The position numbers and the translations under genes are program-made. Of a DNA stretch of 64,000 nucleotides, positions 19,281-31,326 are shown one piece after another. This stretch comes from Rhypophila decipiens (taxonomy: Eukaryota; Ascomycota; Sordariomycetes; Sordariales; Naviculisporaceae). Location of the stretch: assembly GCA_033297075.1 (NCBI GenBank), contig MU858050.1, forward strand, positions 186,001 through 250,000, given 5' to 3'. The first letter of the stretch is position 1; each line of letters begins with the position of its first letter. The notes below the pieces were generated by a model. That model had not been told where the DNA came from. It saw only the letters and a list, made by a program, of their open reading frames with translations, and did no database searches.

Positions 19281-19832
19281 TTAAACACGAGGAGTACATG
19301 TATACGAGAGTACTGGTGCCTGAATATCAAGTGTCTTCCTTCCCAGCGAGCAGAGTAGTACTGAATATCAAGCAAGTATTACTTTCATCCATCTTGTTCA
19401 GTGAACAATCGCAATCCAGAATGGGAGTTGACCGGCGCAGTGAGCATGAAGACTTAGCCGGAATGTAAGACTGGCCTTCGATGGTCCTGGTTCTCCTATA
19501 TGCATCAAAACATTCTCTTCGCTCTTGATGTTCAGGGAACAATCGTTACGAGAGAAAAAACTTACGATTCTCGCAGCTTATTCCTGCCAGAATCCGCAGG
19601 GCAAGACAGAATAATGCCGTCCGGACATTAATACAGCTTAAGGAAGACAATCTCGGTAAACCCAACATAAAATGAACGGCAATGATGGTTAATCCCTTCT
19701 CATCATAGCACAACAGTACTCCATTTCACTTGTCACATCACATATCAATCAACAAAAAGAAATATCTGTTTTATGTTGGGCAAGCCCATGGGAAATATAT
19801 TTATTTATCACAACAATCACCCCCATCTTCTA
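19281..19832. other. Spacer between the 22-nt array and the zinc-finger gene
   Basis: About 550 bp of AT-rich sequence. It includes the 3' side of the zinc-finger gene and no supported gene. Confidence 0.4.
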
Positions 19833-20498
19833 CTAATACATCTTCTTAAACACCGGCACCAAAATCTCATCATTCACCAATGTCTCGCAATCCCCACACC
19901 GATGGTGTGCCTTGCAAGACCAGCACAAAAAGTCAAACGGCGTATTAGTAGCTCCGCAATTATCGCAGATCCACGCCATCTCGCGCTTCTTGATTATCTC
20001 GCTCTTTTCAGGCTCAGCACCGGCAAAATCTACCAATGGCTTGATAGGAGCGGATGGAACACGACGAGAAGAACGAAAGTTAGTGTTAATGATTGTCTCT
20101 GAGAGGGCAGACGTCAACTTACCTTTATCAGCTTGCTTTTCGGTCGAAAGGACCTCGCGCTTGCTGAATGAAGGGGGTATTATGGTTTTGTTGTCGTCAT
20201 CGTCTGAATCGCTACGACTGGGGGTGGTTGCCCACTCACTGGCAGTCGCGGTCTTGTTGGAAGAAGCAGAGCCACCGGATGGAGCGGAAAGTTGTCCGTA
20301 GCCAAAGGCTGATGCGTACTTGTCTGAACCAGGCCCAGAAGAAGAGGGCTTGGAGACTTGTCCGTACCCAAAGGCCGCGGAGTAACTGGGAGAGAAAGAG
20401 GACTCTTCGGAGCTGCTAAATGCTATGGCATATCCGTCAGAGTCATACTTGATGTTGTTAGTGGGGGAGGGAGAGGTAGCTTGTGTAGAGGAAGTCAT
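19833..20498 (-). CDS. Small protein with C-terminal RanBP2-like zinc ribbon, unknown function
   Basis: Single open frame of 221 residues from ATG complement 20496-20498. The first 150 residues are Ser/Gly/Tyr-rich and low complexity, with two copies of an AFGYGQ motif (SYSAAFGYGQVS and YASAFGYGQLS). The C-terminus has an ordered Cys pattern, WICDNCGATNTPFDFLCWSCKAHHRCGDC, about 175-204, with CDNC, CWSC and CGDC pairs. The first two resemble RanBP2/NZF zinc fingers, which bind RNA or ubiquitin. A GTAAGT sequence inside the frame near 20121 could be a donor, but no acceptor I tested preserves frame, so an intronless model is preferred. I do not recognise an ortholog. The duplicated AFGYGQ suggests internal repeat growth. 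Confidence 0.65.
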   Translation of the reverse strand: MTSSTQATSPSPTNNIKYDSDGYAIAFSSSEESSFSPSYSAAFGYGQVSKPSSSGPGSDKYASAFGYGQLSAPSGGSASSNKTATASEWATTPSRSDSDDDDNKTIIPPSFSKREVLSTEKQADKGKLTSALSETIINTNFRSSRRVPSAPIKPLVDFAGAEPEKSEIIKKREMAWICDNCGATNTPFDFLCWSCKAHHRCGDCETLVNDEILVPVFKKMY

Positions 20499-21877
20499 CT
20501 TTTTTCGATCGCCAGGAAGGACTCAAGGACTTAACTGTACTGTGTATGTTCGTAAACTGTTTCTCTCCGTATGAAGTGGTGTCGTGTCTTCTGGATCCAT
20601 CCAAGTCGGTGGATCTACTGGTCTTTAAATACTGAATCATCTGTATACTCCTGTGTTGGGAACAACAAGCTTGCGCAGGGGCAGACATTGATATGAGTAA
20701 CAATGGGGATTGTTTGGGCTTGATGGTGTCGGTCTCCATGAACAAAGAAACGGGACCTCTGGCATGGCGAACAATAGAATTGTTGAGAGTCTCTTGCTTT
20801 GTTCCTTCATCAAAGACAAAAGCGCTGACAAAGCAAAGCTTGTTTGAGCTGGAGTGAGCCTCTGTTGTGCTGTCCTCGAGGGCTCATCAACTGTCAGGAT
20901 GGGCGGACACCAATGGTCGATGTCTCTCTTATCGTCTGTCTGAACACATGGCAATACAAGACTGACCAGTGACTACCTCTGCCACTGGGCTCAAAAATGG
21001 CATTAAAGAGACATTTGGGTTTGCCGGCGCCCAGTACAACACACCCGGGCTGGCATGCGGGAAGGTACAGAATGTATTCACCACGATGATGGACGCAAGC
21101 ACCGATGTACGTTGAAGAGAATTTTGCTCGGGTTCGGCTTTGATTGTACATATTTGATTCAAACCTTCTCCCTCCAAATGCCCATCCACCCTTGCTTATT
21201 CGCTTATCTGGAAATCGCCAAGCCCAGAGGAAGATGAGAGAACAGAATATAAAAAAAGCCAAAGAGAAAAGAAGACAAGGAAAAGGGACAAAAGAAAAAG
21301 AGAGACAAAGCTGGCTGTGATGATGCAGACGCAGACAAGTAGGTGGTTAGGTAAGCTAGCTGGTATCAAGCTCGGCCAAGGAGGTGTTGATGGAAGGGTT
21401 GACCGACCGGCCTCGGTTAATAAGAGGGCGTTGGTTCGGAAAACCTTCCATCGCTTGTCCACAAGAGAAGAAAAGGGAGACAGGACAAAAGCAACCTAGC
21501 CATGAAAGAAGAGCAAAGAGTAAATATAGGGAGAATATAACAAAATGCCTCATAGACCTTGATACAAAGGGAAAGCTGTAGGGAAAAAAGATTTGTCAAT
21601 CCGTCAGACTGTAGGGAGACAAGCTTGCTTTTCCGCACACATGGCCAGAAGCCCAACTCAGTCCGATCTAATTACGGGTTCAGACGAACCACAACACGTC
21701 ATACCCTTTGTCGTTTCTCGAAATCGTGATCACATAAAACGCCGTTCGTGGATGGAGATAATACGGCACAAGGCCAACAGACAAAGGCAAAGCTCGCAAG
21801 CAACCAAGCTATATAAATCTTGGGGAGTGCGGCGACCGTACCCCAAGCAAAGCAGCCAGTCCCGTGGTAGTAGCACT
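20499..21877. other. Intergenic: zinc-finger gene promoter side and PRO45-like 3' side
   Basis: About 1.4 kb. A purine-rich stretch (AAGAAAAAGAGAGACAAAG type) lies near 21240-21310. Several short frames exist but none has recognisable motifs. No RNA gene was seen. Confidence 0.45.
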
Positions 21878-24232
21878 CTAACGGTCCAGCCTCGTCTGGG
21901 TCTGCCAGTTGTTGAGGTACGCCATAAGACCCATCCCAAGCAGCACAACTCCAACCATCGATGCATAAGGAAGCGTTTGTATTAACGCTGGGTCGGCCGT
22001 AGGCGTTACCGTTAGCATCTTGGTAGCTGGCGTGATGGTGTTTGCTCGCGAGAGCGTAGGGGCCCCCACAGCATCATCTGCTGGCCCATCCAACTGGCTG
22101 CTTGGTTCTGGAACGGTCCCGTTTGTCGCCGAGACATGGTTCTCCTCAATGTCTTTTTGTTGCTCAGTTGAAGCCTTTGCTCGACTCTTTGACCTCGACC
22201 GTGACAGTCTTTGCTCGGCAAGCCGTTTCAGTTCCTCGTCCCGCTGACGGATCTGGATCACCATGCTGGCCAAAGTCTGACGGTCGGCATCCCTCTCGGC
22301 CTCTGCCTTCTCGGCTCTTTGCCTAAACGCTTCGAGTTGCTCTCTGAGGCCCATCATCTCGGATGCCATGGAGTCTATCTTGGCCTGGAACTGAGCAGCC
22401 AAGGCTTCCACCTTATCCGGCTGAGATGGCTCTGGGACAGCTGAGGGCTCCGGAACGCTGCTAACTTCCCGTGTCGGCTCTGATGGAGGATCGAATGCCT
22501 TTTCCAGCTCTGAGTCGCCGTTCACAACAGGAATAACAGCGGTACCATTAGTATGGACCTGTTTGGTCTCTTCCATCTTCTGGATGGCTTCCTCCGCCTG
22601 CTGCCGGGCCTCGCGCTCCCTATTGAGCATCTCCTCGAGGTCGCGCACGCGGGCCGCATTGGTATCAATCTCCTTTTTGGCATTGTTCAGCGCCTCGGTG
22701 AGTTGAATTATCTGTCCGAGGTTGTTGTCGGGTCGGATGGGTGAAGTGTTTGAGGAAGGATGGGACTTGGGTCGTTCCGTAGTCCCCCGTTTTAGTGACG
22801 GGATCTCAGAGGATGACGGCCGGGCAATATCGGGCTTCTCGGGCAGGGGCTGTGATGGTGGAGGTGCGGGTGGTTCCGAAAACCTTGTCTTGCCGCCGTC
22901 AGAACGGAACGAGACGTTACCGTTCACCTGGTTTTTGGGAGGTTCGGCTGCCGGGACTTCGGGCTTATCCTGGTTCTTTATGTCGTCCTTGGATAACAGC
23001 GCAGTGACAAACTGCCCGGTCCGGAGGAGGTCCTGGTGCTGTAATCGGGCATTGCGCATCTCGTTCTGTGAAGGGGTTAGTGGACTGCAAAACCAGAATC
23101 CATACTCGTGTTTACTGACATGGAGTTTCTTGACAATCTGCTCCGTCGTTATTGGATTGAGCCAAAGCCTTTGTTGTGGCATATTGTTAGGCGGCATGCC
23201 CATATTTCCGGGAGCCATGCGAGCGCCTGCCATGGAGGCTTGACTACCAGCCCGCCCCCTGAGGGGCATTCCAACAAATGGCATCATCATGGCTCCGTTG
23301 GAGGGATCGAGATCGCCGAGGTTCATGTCGAATAAGCTGTTGGACTGGCTGAGAAAGCCCGCGTGCTCAACCTTGGCAGCGACTTTGTGGTGAACAACCG
23401 TCTTTTGATCCTCGCTGACAATGTCAATACCCAACTCCAGATGGTCCTGAGTCTGCAGTTCATGAGGGTCGGACTCGCGGTTTTCTGGCGATAATCGCGT
23501 CCCGTTCACAAACGTTCCATTGGAGGATTTAACATCGCGAATGTAGATTTTACCCGAAGGATCAGCCCATATCTCAGCATGTTGTCTGGATAGCACTTTG
23601 CTGTCGAAAAAACCATTGACGGGCGTGGGTACGGTCTTGGCGTTTGTTTGGCGGCCGATTCGCAGGGTATCTGGGTAATAAGGGACTGATATCGTCTTGC
23701 GCTCAAACGTTCCGTTTAGAGAGAGGAGATAAAGAACTGGCTGCCGTCCGGGGCCCATGGCTTCGGTGCCAGGCCGGGAGTTGCCATTTTGTGCCATAAT
23801 CTGGTTCTGTGAGGCCAGCATGGACTGAGCCTGGTGCATCGCTGACGGGCCGTTTAGCCCATTCGACATGGGCGGGCGCCCGGGATTCTGCCTAGCAAAC
23901 TCGGACGCTGCGTCGGGCTTCCCATTCCACTGGGGAGTCTTTGTTTGCTGCCGTTTGCGCGGAGCTGAGCTGGCCCAACTGCTCAGTTCTCCACCGGCGG
24001 GCATCAAGTTTCCGTTTGGCTGTGCATTCGATGTCACCGTCGAGGTCGACGAGTTTGATGCCGTCGACGACACCGAGGATGAAGAGTTGGTCCGCTGAAT
24101 GGTCTTCCTGCCCCCAAACATGTTCATTCCTCTTGAATCGTCTGGATTGATCGAGTTCAGTGATTGACCTCCATTAATCCATCCCGTCCGATTCAAATTC
24201 GCGAAACTAGGTGGACTCGCAACAGCAGTCAT
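21878..24232 (-). CDS. pro45: FHA-domain, tail-anchored STRIPAK component (PRO45/SLMAP family)
   Basis: Two exons (24232-23120 and 23065-21878) give 766 residues. The intron at 23066-23119 is 54 nt, in phase and free of stops, so it also translates. The FHA phosphothreonine-binding domain spans about 165-275, with LRIGRQ, LSRQHAEIW and SSNGTFVNG carrying the conserved Gly-Arg, Ser-x-x-His and Asn. Two coiled-coil regions follow, one around LTEALNNAKKEI and one after LAAQFQAKIDSM. The last ~30 residues contain a single membrane helix (YASMVGVVLLGMGLMAYL) with a short basic tail, a tail anchor. This architecture matches SLMAP and Sordaria PRO45/Neurospora HAM-4, STRIPAK subunits at ER, nuclear envelope and mitochondria needed for hyphal fusion and fruiting-body development. 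The yeast Far9/Far10 family shares the domain plan, so exact orthology needs a tree. Confidence 0.85.
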   Translation of the reverse strand: MTAVASPPSFANLNRTGWINGGQSLNSINPDDSRGMNMFGGRKTIQRTNSSSSVSSTASNSSTSTVTSNAQPNGNLMPAGGELSSWASSAPRKRQQTKTPQWNGKPDAASEFARQNPGRPPMSNGLNGPSAMHQAQSMLASQNQIMAQNGNSRPGTEAMGPGRQPVLYLLSLNGTFERKTISVPYYPDTLRIGRQTNAKTVPTPVNGFFDSKVLSRQHAEIWADPSGKIYIRDVKSSNGTFVNGTRLSPENRESDPHELQTQDHLELGIDIVSEDQKTVVHHKVAAKVEHAGFLSQSNSLFDMNLGDLDPSNGAMMMPFVGMPLRGRAGSQASMAGARMAPGNMGMPPNNMPQQRLWLNPITTEQIVKKLHVSKHEYGFWFCSPLTPSQNEMRNARLQHQDLLRTGQFVTALLSKDDIKNQDKPEVPAAEPPKNQVNGNVSFRSDGGKTRFSEPPAPPPSQPLPEKPDIARPSSSEIPSLKRGTTERPKSHPSSNTSPIRPDNNLGQIIQLTEALNNAKKEIDTNAARVRDLEEMLNREREARQQAEEAIQKMEETKQVHTNGTAVIPVVNGDSELEKAFDPPSEPTREVSSVPEPSAVPEPSQPDKVEALAAQFQAKIDSMASEMMGLREQLEAFRQRAEKAEAERDADRQTLASMVIQIRQRDEELKRLAEQRLSRSRSKSRAKASTEQQKDIEENHVSATNGTVPEPSSQLDGPADDAVGAPTLSRANTITPATKMLTVTPTADPALIQTLPYASMVGVVLLGMGLMAYLNNWQTQTRLDR

Positions 24233-25910
24233 GAGGAGATCGTGGCAAATAACGGTGGGCGCGAGAGACGTCGTTCGTGGATGGAGAGGTGGAATGAGAG
24301 GATCGAAACAGGTGTTCTCTGGTGAGACTGTTCATCCGACTTGAGAACTTTGGAATAAGGTTAACCTCCCCCCAGAAAATAAGCCACAAGACGGTATAAA
24401 CAAGAAAAGAATTCGCGGCGCCGCGTGTTGTCGGAACGTGGGATGGAGTCGCGCGACTGTGGATGGAGGTCATTAAGGTTAGCAGTGACGTCTCGAAACA
24501 TGTCGCGGAGGTGAGATCGGTCGACAATTGCAGCGACGAGGACGGGGTGGAGCAAAACACAGCGGGCAACGAAGATGCGACTCAAAATGTTGCTCAGGTT
24601 GAAAATATCGAACAAAACATACCTAGTAATGATAAAACACGATGTGGGGCGAGAACAATGTGAAGCAGAGTCTCCCTCTGCAAAAGTAATAAATTGGAGA
24701 GTCGAGGACTGTCAAGATTTTGAAGGCGAAGTCGTCTCTCCTGGCCTGGGTCGACGACAGCGCTTAGCGAGCAAACCGGGGTTGAATGGTGGGCGCACGC
24801 GCCAGCGCCCCCAAAAGAAACCCGCGGGTCGACTGAGGGCGAGGGTTCAGGCTCACCTCACAATGGCAACCAAGTTGCTTTGTTCCGTCTGCTGGTGGCT
24901 GCTGGAACCACTGCCCCGGCCACTGCGACTTTAATATGAGTTGTCGACAGCGTCACGAGCCGCGCGACGGATTAAACGCGACGACTACAGCTGCACAGGT
25001 TCGATAAGAGACCATGTCATGTCTGTCATGTCGCTACCCAGTCGACGCCAGTTGATGCATTGGTTATCGTATTTTTGCCCTTCTTCTCCCAGTGCTCCTT
25101 CTTGAGCTGGTCACGTGAGCTTTCTCTTGAAAGAGCCCAGACGTGGAGTCGAAGCACTTTGAAAAAGCGGGACGACCGACTTCCTTCTCTTCAGCCAACC
25201 AGCATGCCTGGTTGCCCGCCCTACCAGCTTCGAGAGCCAACCACAGTCAGCAAACTGCGGGCATCTTAGGAGACTGTTCAGGTTCATGAACGCTGAGCAG
25301 CGAAAGATGCTGGTTGAAACTTTCAATGGATTGGGATATAAAGATCCTTTATACTACCCGTATCCCTTATCACGTAAGACAGTGGCTCTGTCTACATGCA
25401 AGAGACATGACCCTGCGTAACGTCATCGACAGCAAAGACACAACAGACCTCGAAACAAGGCTTCGTTCATGAACCTCTGGACGTAAAAGACCATTTATAT
25501 AAATCCCAATTTAGGAATCAGTTCCATGTCGTTGGGAATTGGGAGACTGACCCAGGGCCAGGAAATCCCACTCTATCACACGCCTAAAACGGTTAAGCTC
25601 ACAGGCTCCTCAGTTGGCACTGTGGCTGTCAGCTGCAGCATAGAGGAAAGGAGGTCCACCCAGCGCATGCGGTTTCCTTCGGCAAGGCGGGCTGCTCACT
25701 GGCCCGCTGTGGCCACAGGGGCCATCCCCAGATGCAACGCTGAGTGGTCTGATTGGTCTGTGCACCAGCGGTTTTTTGCCCGCGGCAAGCAACATCATCG
25801 TCTCTCCACCAAGAGAGCTATCACCATCTTCTTGTCGTATACGCATTAAAGTCGCTTGTTCAACGCGTGCTACACATCATCTTACTTCAATACCGCCAAA
25901 CTTTTCGAAA
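24233..25910. promoter_or_regulatory. Divergent spacer between pro45-like gene and mgr2
   Basis: The 1.68-kb spacer separates two start codons on opposite strands and must hold both promoters and leaders. Short frames on both strands lack recognisable domains. No repeat stands out. Confidence 0.35.
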
Positions 25911-26549
25911 ATGCCTCCACCTCCTCCCCATGGCGCCGTTGGGCCCTCCAATTTTGACAAGAGTATGTCCAATCCGTTACGGCAAACCTTCGACACAGCA
26001 TTATGCCACTTTCCACCGAGTTCCGAGAACAATGTGTCGAGATGAAGTTGGCTAACTTGGGACCAAACCAGTGAAAATGGGCGCCATGATGGGTGGTAGT
26101 ACGTATTCTTCCACTGTATTCTGCCGTGGTTCAATCAACTAACAATGTGCTTGCAGCCGTCGGTGTGATCATCGGCTTCATCTTTGGTACGCATCACTTA
26201 GCCGTTCCTGACAGTGTCCCCACGCATAGGCAGCAAAATGTCCTAACCGAGACCCTGACAGGAACTGTCAATATCGCGAGATACGGTGCCGGCCCCAACG
26301 GAATTATGCGGACACTGGGACAATTCATGCTCGGCTCCGGAGCCACCTTTGGGTGAGGCACTCCGATTCAACAGTTGGCTCGCTCCGTGTCTGACAAGCT
26401 GTCTTCCCAGATTCTTCATGTCGATTGGTAGCGTCATCAGATCCGACTCGTCCCCGATTATCCAAGAAGCGTACCTGCGCGCGCAGCGACGGCCCATCAT
26501 GATGGCCGCACAGGCATACCGTCCCTACAAGCCCACCCAGCGCGAGTGA
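25911..26549 (+). CDS. mgr2: Mgr2/ROMO1-family subunit of the TIM23 inner-membrane translocase
   Basis: Five exons (25911-25962, 26072-26095, 26157-26186, 26262-26352, 26411-26549) give 111 residues, close to yeast Mgr2. The protein is a small two-helix inner-membrane component that couples Tim21 to TIM23 and controls lateral release of preproteins. After a Pro-rich start (MPPPPPHGAVGPSNFDKMK) come a Gly-rich helix (GAMMGAVGVIIGFIFGTVN) and a second one (GQFMLGSGATFGFFMSIGS), both with GxxxG-like spacing. The matrix-facing tail is RAQRRPIMMAAQAYRPY. Exons 2 and 3 are only 24 and 30 nt; all junctions keep phase and have GT...AG borders. Identity rests on the helix pair and length; exact borders of the two micro-exons are well supported by frame. 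Confidence 0.9.
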
Positions 26550-29349
26550 TCCAACAACGTTTGCAACGGTTAGAAGACGACGTTTGCGTCCTTGTCTGGA
26601 TTCCCCGTGCTTAACGAACCTGGCACGAGACAGGAGCAGCGGCGCGAGTGTAATATTGAATGTATATAAGAAATGGGTTGGCGTTTGGAAAGTGTGAAAA
26701 TACAGGTGGTCTTTTTCAGGACGTCGACTGATTTCTTACTGGCCGATGATGCTCCCACGACGAGAGAGAAGTGTCATGGTCTGCCTCAAGCATGAGGGGC
26801 CTTGTTGGACGAGGAAGCCAGGGCTTCAACCAACCGCTCATCCTCTTGTTGGAACGATGGCGGTGAAAAGTTAGAGGGGCGAAAACAAGGTGCATCACGC
26901 CAGTACATGGACTCAAGAAGGGCCATGGTGCGTGTGCGACGGTGTTGGCGATTACGATAAATCAGCTGACACCATGACATCAACTGGACTCGAAGGGCAC
27001 TTAGGGGTTTTCCGGAATCGGTTGAATTTCGCCAAGTCGGGTTCGACAAGAAAAAACCAATGGTCCACGTAAATAAGTGCGCTGGGAGGAAAAGCCCAGT
27101 TTTCTGTGACACCGCACATTCGTATGCTCGCGTCGGTGATTATGTCTGCAGCCCCCTACAGTCCGAGACAAACTTGAAGCCGATCGCTATATCCATGACC
27201 GCTTGCTCCGGGCGGTGGGCTGCTGCTAATAGGGGCGTCGGCCAACTCACAACCCGTGCCCATCGCATCATGCAATTTGCACAAAGGCAGGCGCATACTT
27301 TTGCTCGTCTCGCCTCCACTCGTTTTCTCGAACTGCAACTGCATGTCGTGATGTATTGGGTCACGCTGACCTTGTAGTTTGTACTAACAGCCGAATCTGG
27401 ACATCCATTTGCGGCTGGATTATGTAAGGCGAAAATCCCCGATAGCCTAATTATACGACGCTTGTTTACCGGAGCATTTTGTGTAAGTGGCATACCGATA
27501 TGGATCAAGACTCGGACCTCGAGGGAATGCGTAATCCAAATCTTGCGCTCACCAACATGTCGTGTCGAGATACGCAACCTCATCACGTTTACAGTGGACC
27601 GCTTACACCACACAAGTCGATGTGGTGAATCAAACTCTAATGGTCCTTCCGAGATGATGGAGCTGCTGGTGGGCGCTGCTCAACCTGTGCAACAGCAGGC
27701 GCGCTCTAGACGCCATCCCGATAGCCAAAAAGGAGAAGCAGCAGGAACAATCATCCATGATGGCCAAGATTGGCAGGTCCGGACCCGAGTGTTCTTGCCT
27801 CTCGGGTCTCCTGGGATCCGTCGAGATGCATGCCAACTGGCACTGGACAGTGCAGTGGACAGAGGTCGATGAACACACACTTTTCTGTCAGAGCTGAGTC
27901 GGGACAAGAACAGACGAGAACGCCATCTCAACAGTACTGCAGCTTGTCAAAGCCCAGAACATGCAAGCCACCAGCAGTGTCATGAATTCTTTTCTTTTAT
28001 GCCCCAGCTTGTACTATTGTTAGAAACATTGACGCATTTTGGAACAACGGACGGACAGCCTCTTCTTCCTCACTTACTTTCGTTTGATCAAATTGCCGTT
28101 CTCTCGATTCCCCAGCTGACCTCGACGGCCTAGGATCAACCCGCATCATCAACAGCACACCTATCGACTACACGGCGACGATCATATGGGGAGGGGGACA
28201 CCTCGCCGCGATCAGGTATGACAGAGAGACTAGGCCTTCTCTTTCTAGCCCATGCATCGCCAGATTGGCTGTGCTTCCCTACAATCAACATCGGAACGAG
28301 TCTTGATTTTTATTTGTTGGCAATAGCCATTGCTCTAATTCGATAAGCGCCAGTTTGGTGATCGGAATTCGACGAGCCTGCCTTCAGTCAGCATCTTTCT
28401 CGACTTCACTCCTTGTTCTTGACCGAGGTTCCTCTTCTCGTTTTTCTGTGATATCATTTCTTTTGTCTCCCCCTTTTTATTTCTCCCTCCAACATATATA
28501 TGCAAGTTGACGGCGAGCGGTTCTGTGGTGGGCGATGGTGATCGTCGCCCCGCTCGGACGTTGTCTTCGCCCCCTTGCAGCCAGCCGTCTAAACAAGTGG
28601 ACGCGGCTCTGCGAGGCTTCCTTTTTATCACCCAGCTCTCGACGCCCCCTCAAGCGCCACAAGAAGGGGTCGGACTTCAAATCAAGCTCACTGCCGTGGT
28701 GATCCCCCTAAGGCGCTTGGCAGTGTCCCACGTCGCCGGAGATTTCCATTTGTCCCATCCGTATTCCAATTGTCACTTGCCCATCCTGTCATTGGACTTG
28801 CCAATGAAGAAACCCTGCGAGTCTGTTGACCATGTCGTGTTGCCCTTGACTCCGGTATTTGGCTTCATGGCACTGCTTCTGTCGTAACAAGGGGGCTTGA
28901 TAGGCTTGACAGCCAGGGGTCTGCTAGCAAAGATGGAGACATGTTGGAATCTGCCAAAGTATAGTAGCTTGGCCAATGTCTGTACAACCCTCCAGGACGA
29001 GAAGAATCCAGAGACATGTAGGTGGTGATAGTGGATCAGCGTTGGCTGCGTTCGTCCTGTCATTTACACTTCTCCTGCGACTTGCTTCTTCTCGCAGAGA
29101 GTGGCGTTTGCTGGGCAGCACACCTTGGTCGTCGCTCTGAGACCCTCCTCCCGGAGTCTCGTCTCTGCGTAGTATTAAATATCTAGGTATCCTTCCCTAG
29201 CTCTGGTCCGTCATTCCTCATTCACCTCAACCCCATCGATGCTCCCCCGGTTGAGCTCTTCTTCCAGTCACTCGTTTTGCTCCTTGGTTCATAACTGTCC
29301 TTGTCTGTTATTGTCCTTCACACTCTCGTTTTAAATCTAATCGCCCGTC
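26550..29349. other. Intergenic 2.8 kb before the laccase gene
   Basis: No gene is supported. The right third becomes pyrimidine-rich, as in fungal promoters and leaders, and AGTATTAAATATC near 29170 is a candidate TATA-like element about 180 bp before the laccase start. Several 60-157 codon frames were judged spurious. Confidence 0.45.
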
Positions 29350-31326
29350 ATGGGCCTGCTCGCCGGCCTGGTCACGGACCTCTTCTCCGGAGTAGTGGGA
29401 AAGCTGTCTCAAGAACGGACAAACGGGTACGTTGAATTCGCAGTTCCATGTTCTGCGAAGTGTATGGTCTGATCGTCTCCTAGCGCTTCCCTCCTAGGCA
29501 CTCTCGTGTCCCCATTTCTTGCATTATTCCTCACCAACAACCCTCTGCCTAACGGATACCCATGGGGAACACTTACCGACTGGGGCACCAACCCTTACAA
29601 GGACTGGCCCCATACTGGTGTGATTCGGACCTATGATTTCACCCTCAGCCGTGGAGTCATCGCCCCAGATGGATATCAACGAGATGTTCTCCTTGTCAAC
29701 GGCGCCTTTCCCGGGCCTTTGATAGAAGCCAACTGGGGAGACAAGATTATCGTGACTGTCCGGAATAACATCACAGCACCTGAAGAGGGAACAGTCGTTC
29801 ACTGGCATGGGTTTCTTCAAGAGGGAACTCCGTGGGAGGACGGCGCCCCGGGAGTTACTCAGTGCCCAATAACTCCTGGCAAAACCTTCACCTATGAATT
29901 TATTGCCAGCCTGTACGGCACCACGTGGTATCATGCTCATTACTCAGCTCAGTACTCCGGCGGCGTCGTGGGCCCCATGGTTATCCACGGGCCGTCGAAA
30001 GCCAAATACGATATTGACGTTGGCCCGATCATGCTCAGCGGTAAGTGGCTTCCTCTTCCGACTCCTGATGCGAGAACGAGACGACCAGGGGCTAACAAGC
30101 ATGACAGATTGGTACCATAAATCCTACAACGACATCGTCAAGCAGATGCTTGCTCCGAACGGCAGCCCGAGGGTGGTCTCGGACAACAACCTGATCAATG
30201 GCAAGATGAATTTTGACTGCTCCAAGGTGGCGGCCGGAGACACCAAACCATGCACCAACAATGCTGGAATCTCAAAGTTCAGACTCAAGAAGGGCAAAAC
30301 ACATCGCCTTCGCTTGATCAATGCTGGCGCCGAGGGTGTGCAGCGCTTCACCATTGACGGACACAACTTGACCGTCATCGCCAATGACTTCGTCCCTGTG
30401 AAGCCGTACACGACAAAGGTCGTGACACTTGGGGTCGGCCAACGTGCCGACGTGCTGGTAACCGCCAACGTCGGCGACAGTAACTCGGCCTTTTGGATGC
30501 GCTCCAACCTGAGTGGATGCGCCGGCACCCCCAACACGCCACCGCCGGCAAATCAGCCCTTTGCGGTCGCCGCCGTCTACTACGATGCAGCTGACACCAG
30601 CAAGGCTCCGACCAGCAAAGCATGGGACATTCCCGATGCTGTGAGGTGCACCAATGACGACCTCGCAGTCACGGAGCCCCTGTTCCCTATGCCTCTCCCC
30701 GCGGCAACCTTTACGCAAACCATGGACATTAGCATCTTCAAGAATGCGTCAGATGTCACGCTGTGGAAGTTTGATGGCGTGTCCATGAGGGCGAACTACG
30801 ACAGCCCGGTGCTTTTACAGGCGAACCAGGGGAACTTTACCTTCCCTACCGAATGGAACGTGCGGAACTTTTACGGCAATTCATCTGTCAGGATCATTGT
30901 CCACAACAACTCTCCCGCTTCGTATGTACCCCCTTGCTTTCTTTATCAGTAGTGATCCCTGTCCTAACCCTGTGCCCCTTGAATAGACACCCAATGCATC
31001 TTCACGGCCACAACTTTTACGTTCTCAACGAAGGCCCTGGCGAATGGGACGGCACCATCGTTCGATCATCCAATCCACAGCGTCGCGATGTCCAGCTCGT
31101 TCGCCCTAATGGCCATCTCGTCCTCCAGTTCGACCCCCAACCAGGTGTCTGGGCCTTCCATTGCCACGTCGCATGGCATGCCTCTGGTGGCTTCTTCTCG
31201 TCGTTTGTGGTGAAGCCTGACGATGTCAAGAGGATGCGCATCCCTGATACCGTCCAGCAAACGTGTCGTCAATGGCGCGCTTACACCTCTACCAATGTCG
31301 TCGATCAGATTGACAGCGGTACCTAA
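29350..31326 (+). CDS. Laccase (ascomycete-type multicopper oxidase)
   Basis: Four exons (29350-29426, 29484-30040, 30108-30921, 30987-31326) encode 595 residues. Laccases oxidise phenols and reduce oxygen to water. All four copper motifs are present: HWHG (132-135), WYHAHYS (174-180), HPMHLHGH (484-491) and HCHVAWH (541-547). The axial position after the last histidine follows the asco-laccase pattern. The C-terminus ends DSGT, close to the DSGL/I/V plug that blocks the trinuclear channel in secreted ascomycete laccases. Introns have GT and AG borders, and each junction restores a motif or frame, for example LSDWYHK and [11 protein letters not shown]. The N-terminus lacks a standard signal peptide; a hydrophobic stretch appears only at about 27-43. 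Pigment or phenol metabolism are possible roles; no cluster partner is nearby. Confidence 0.93.
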
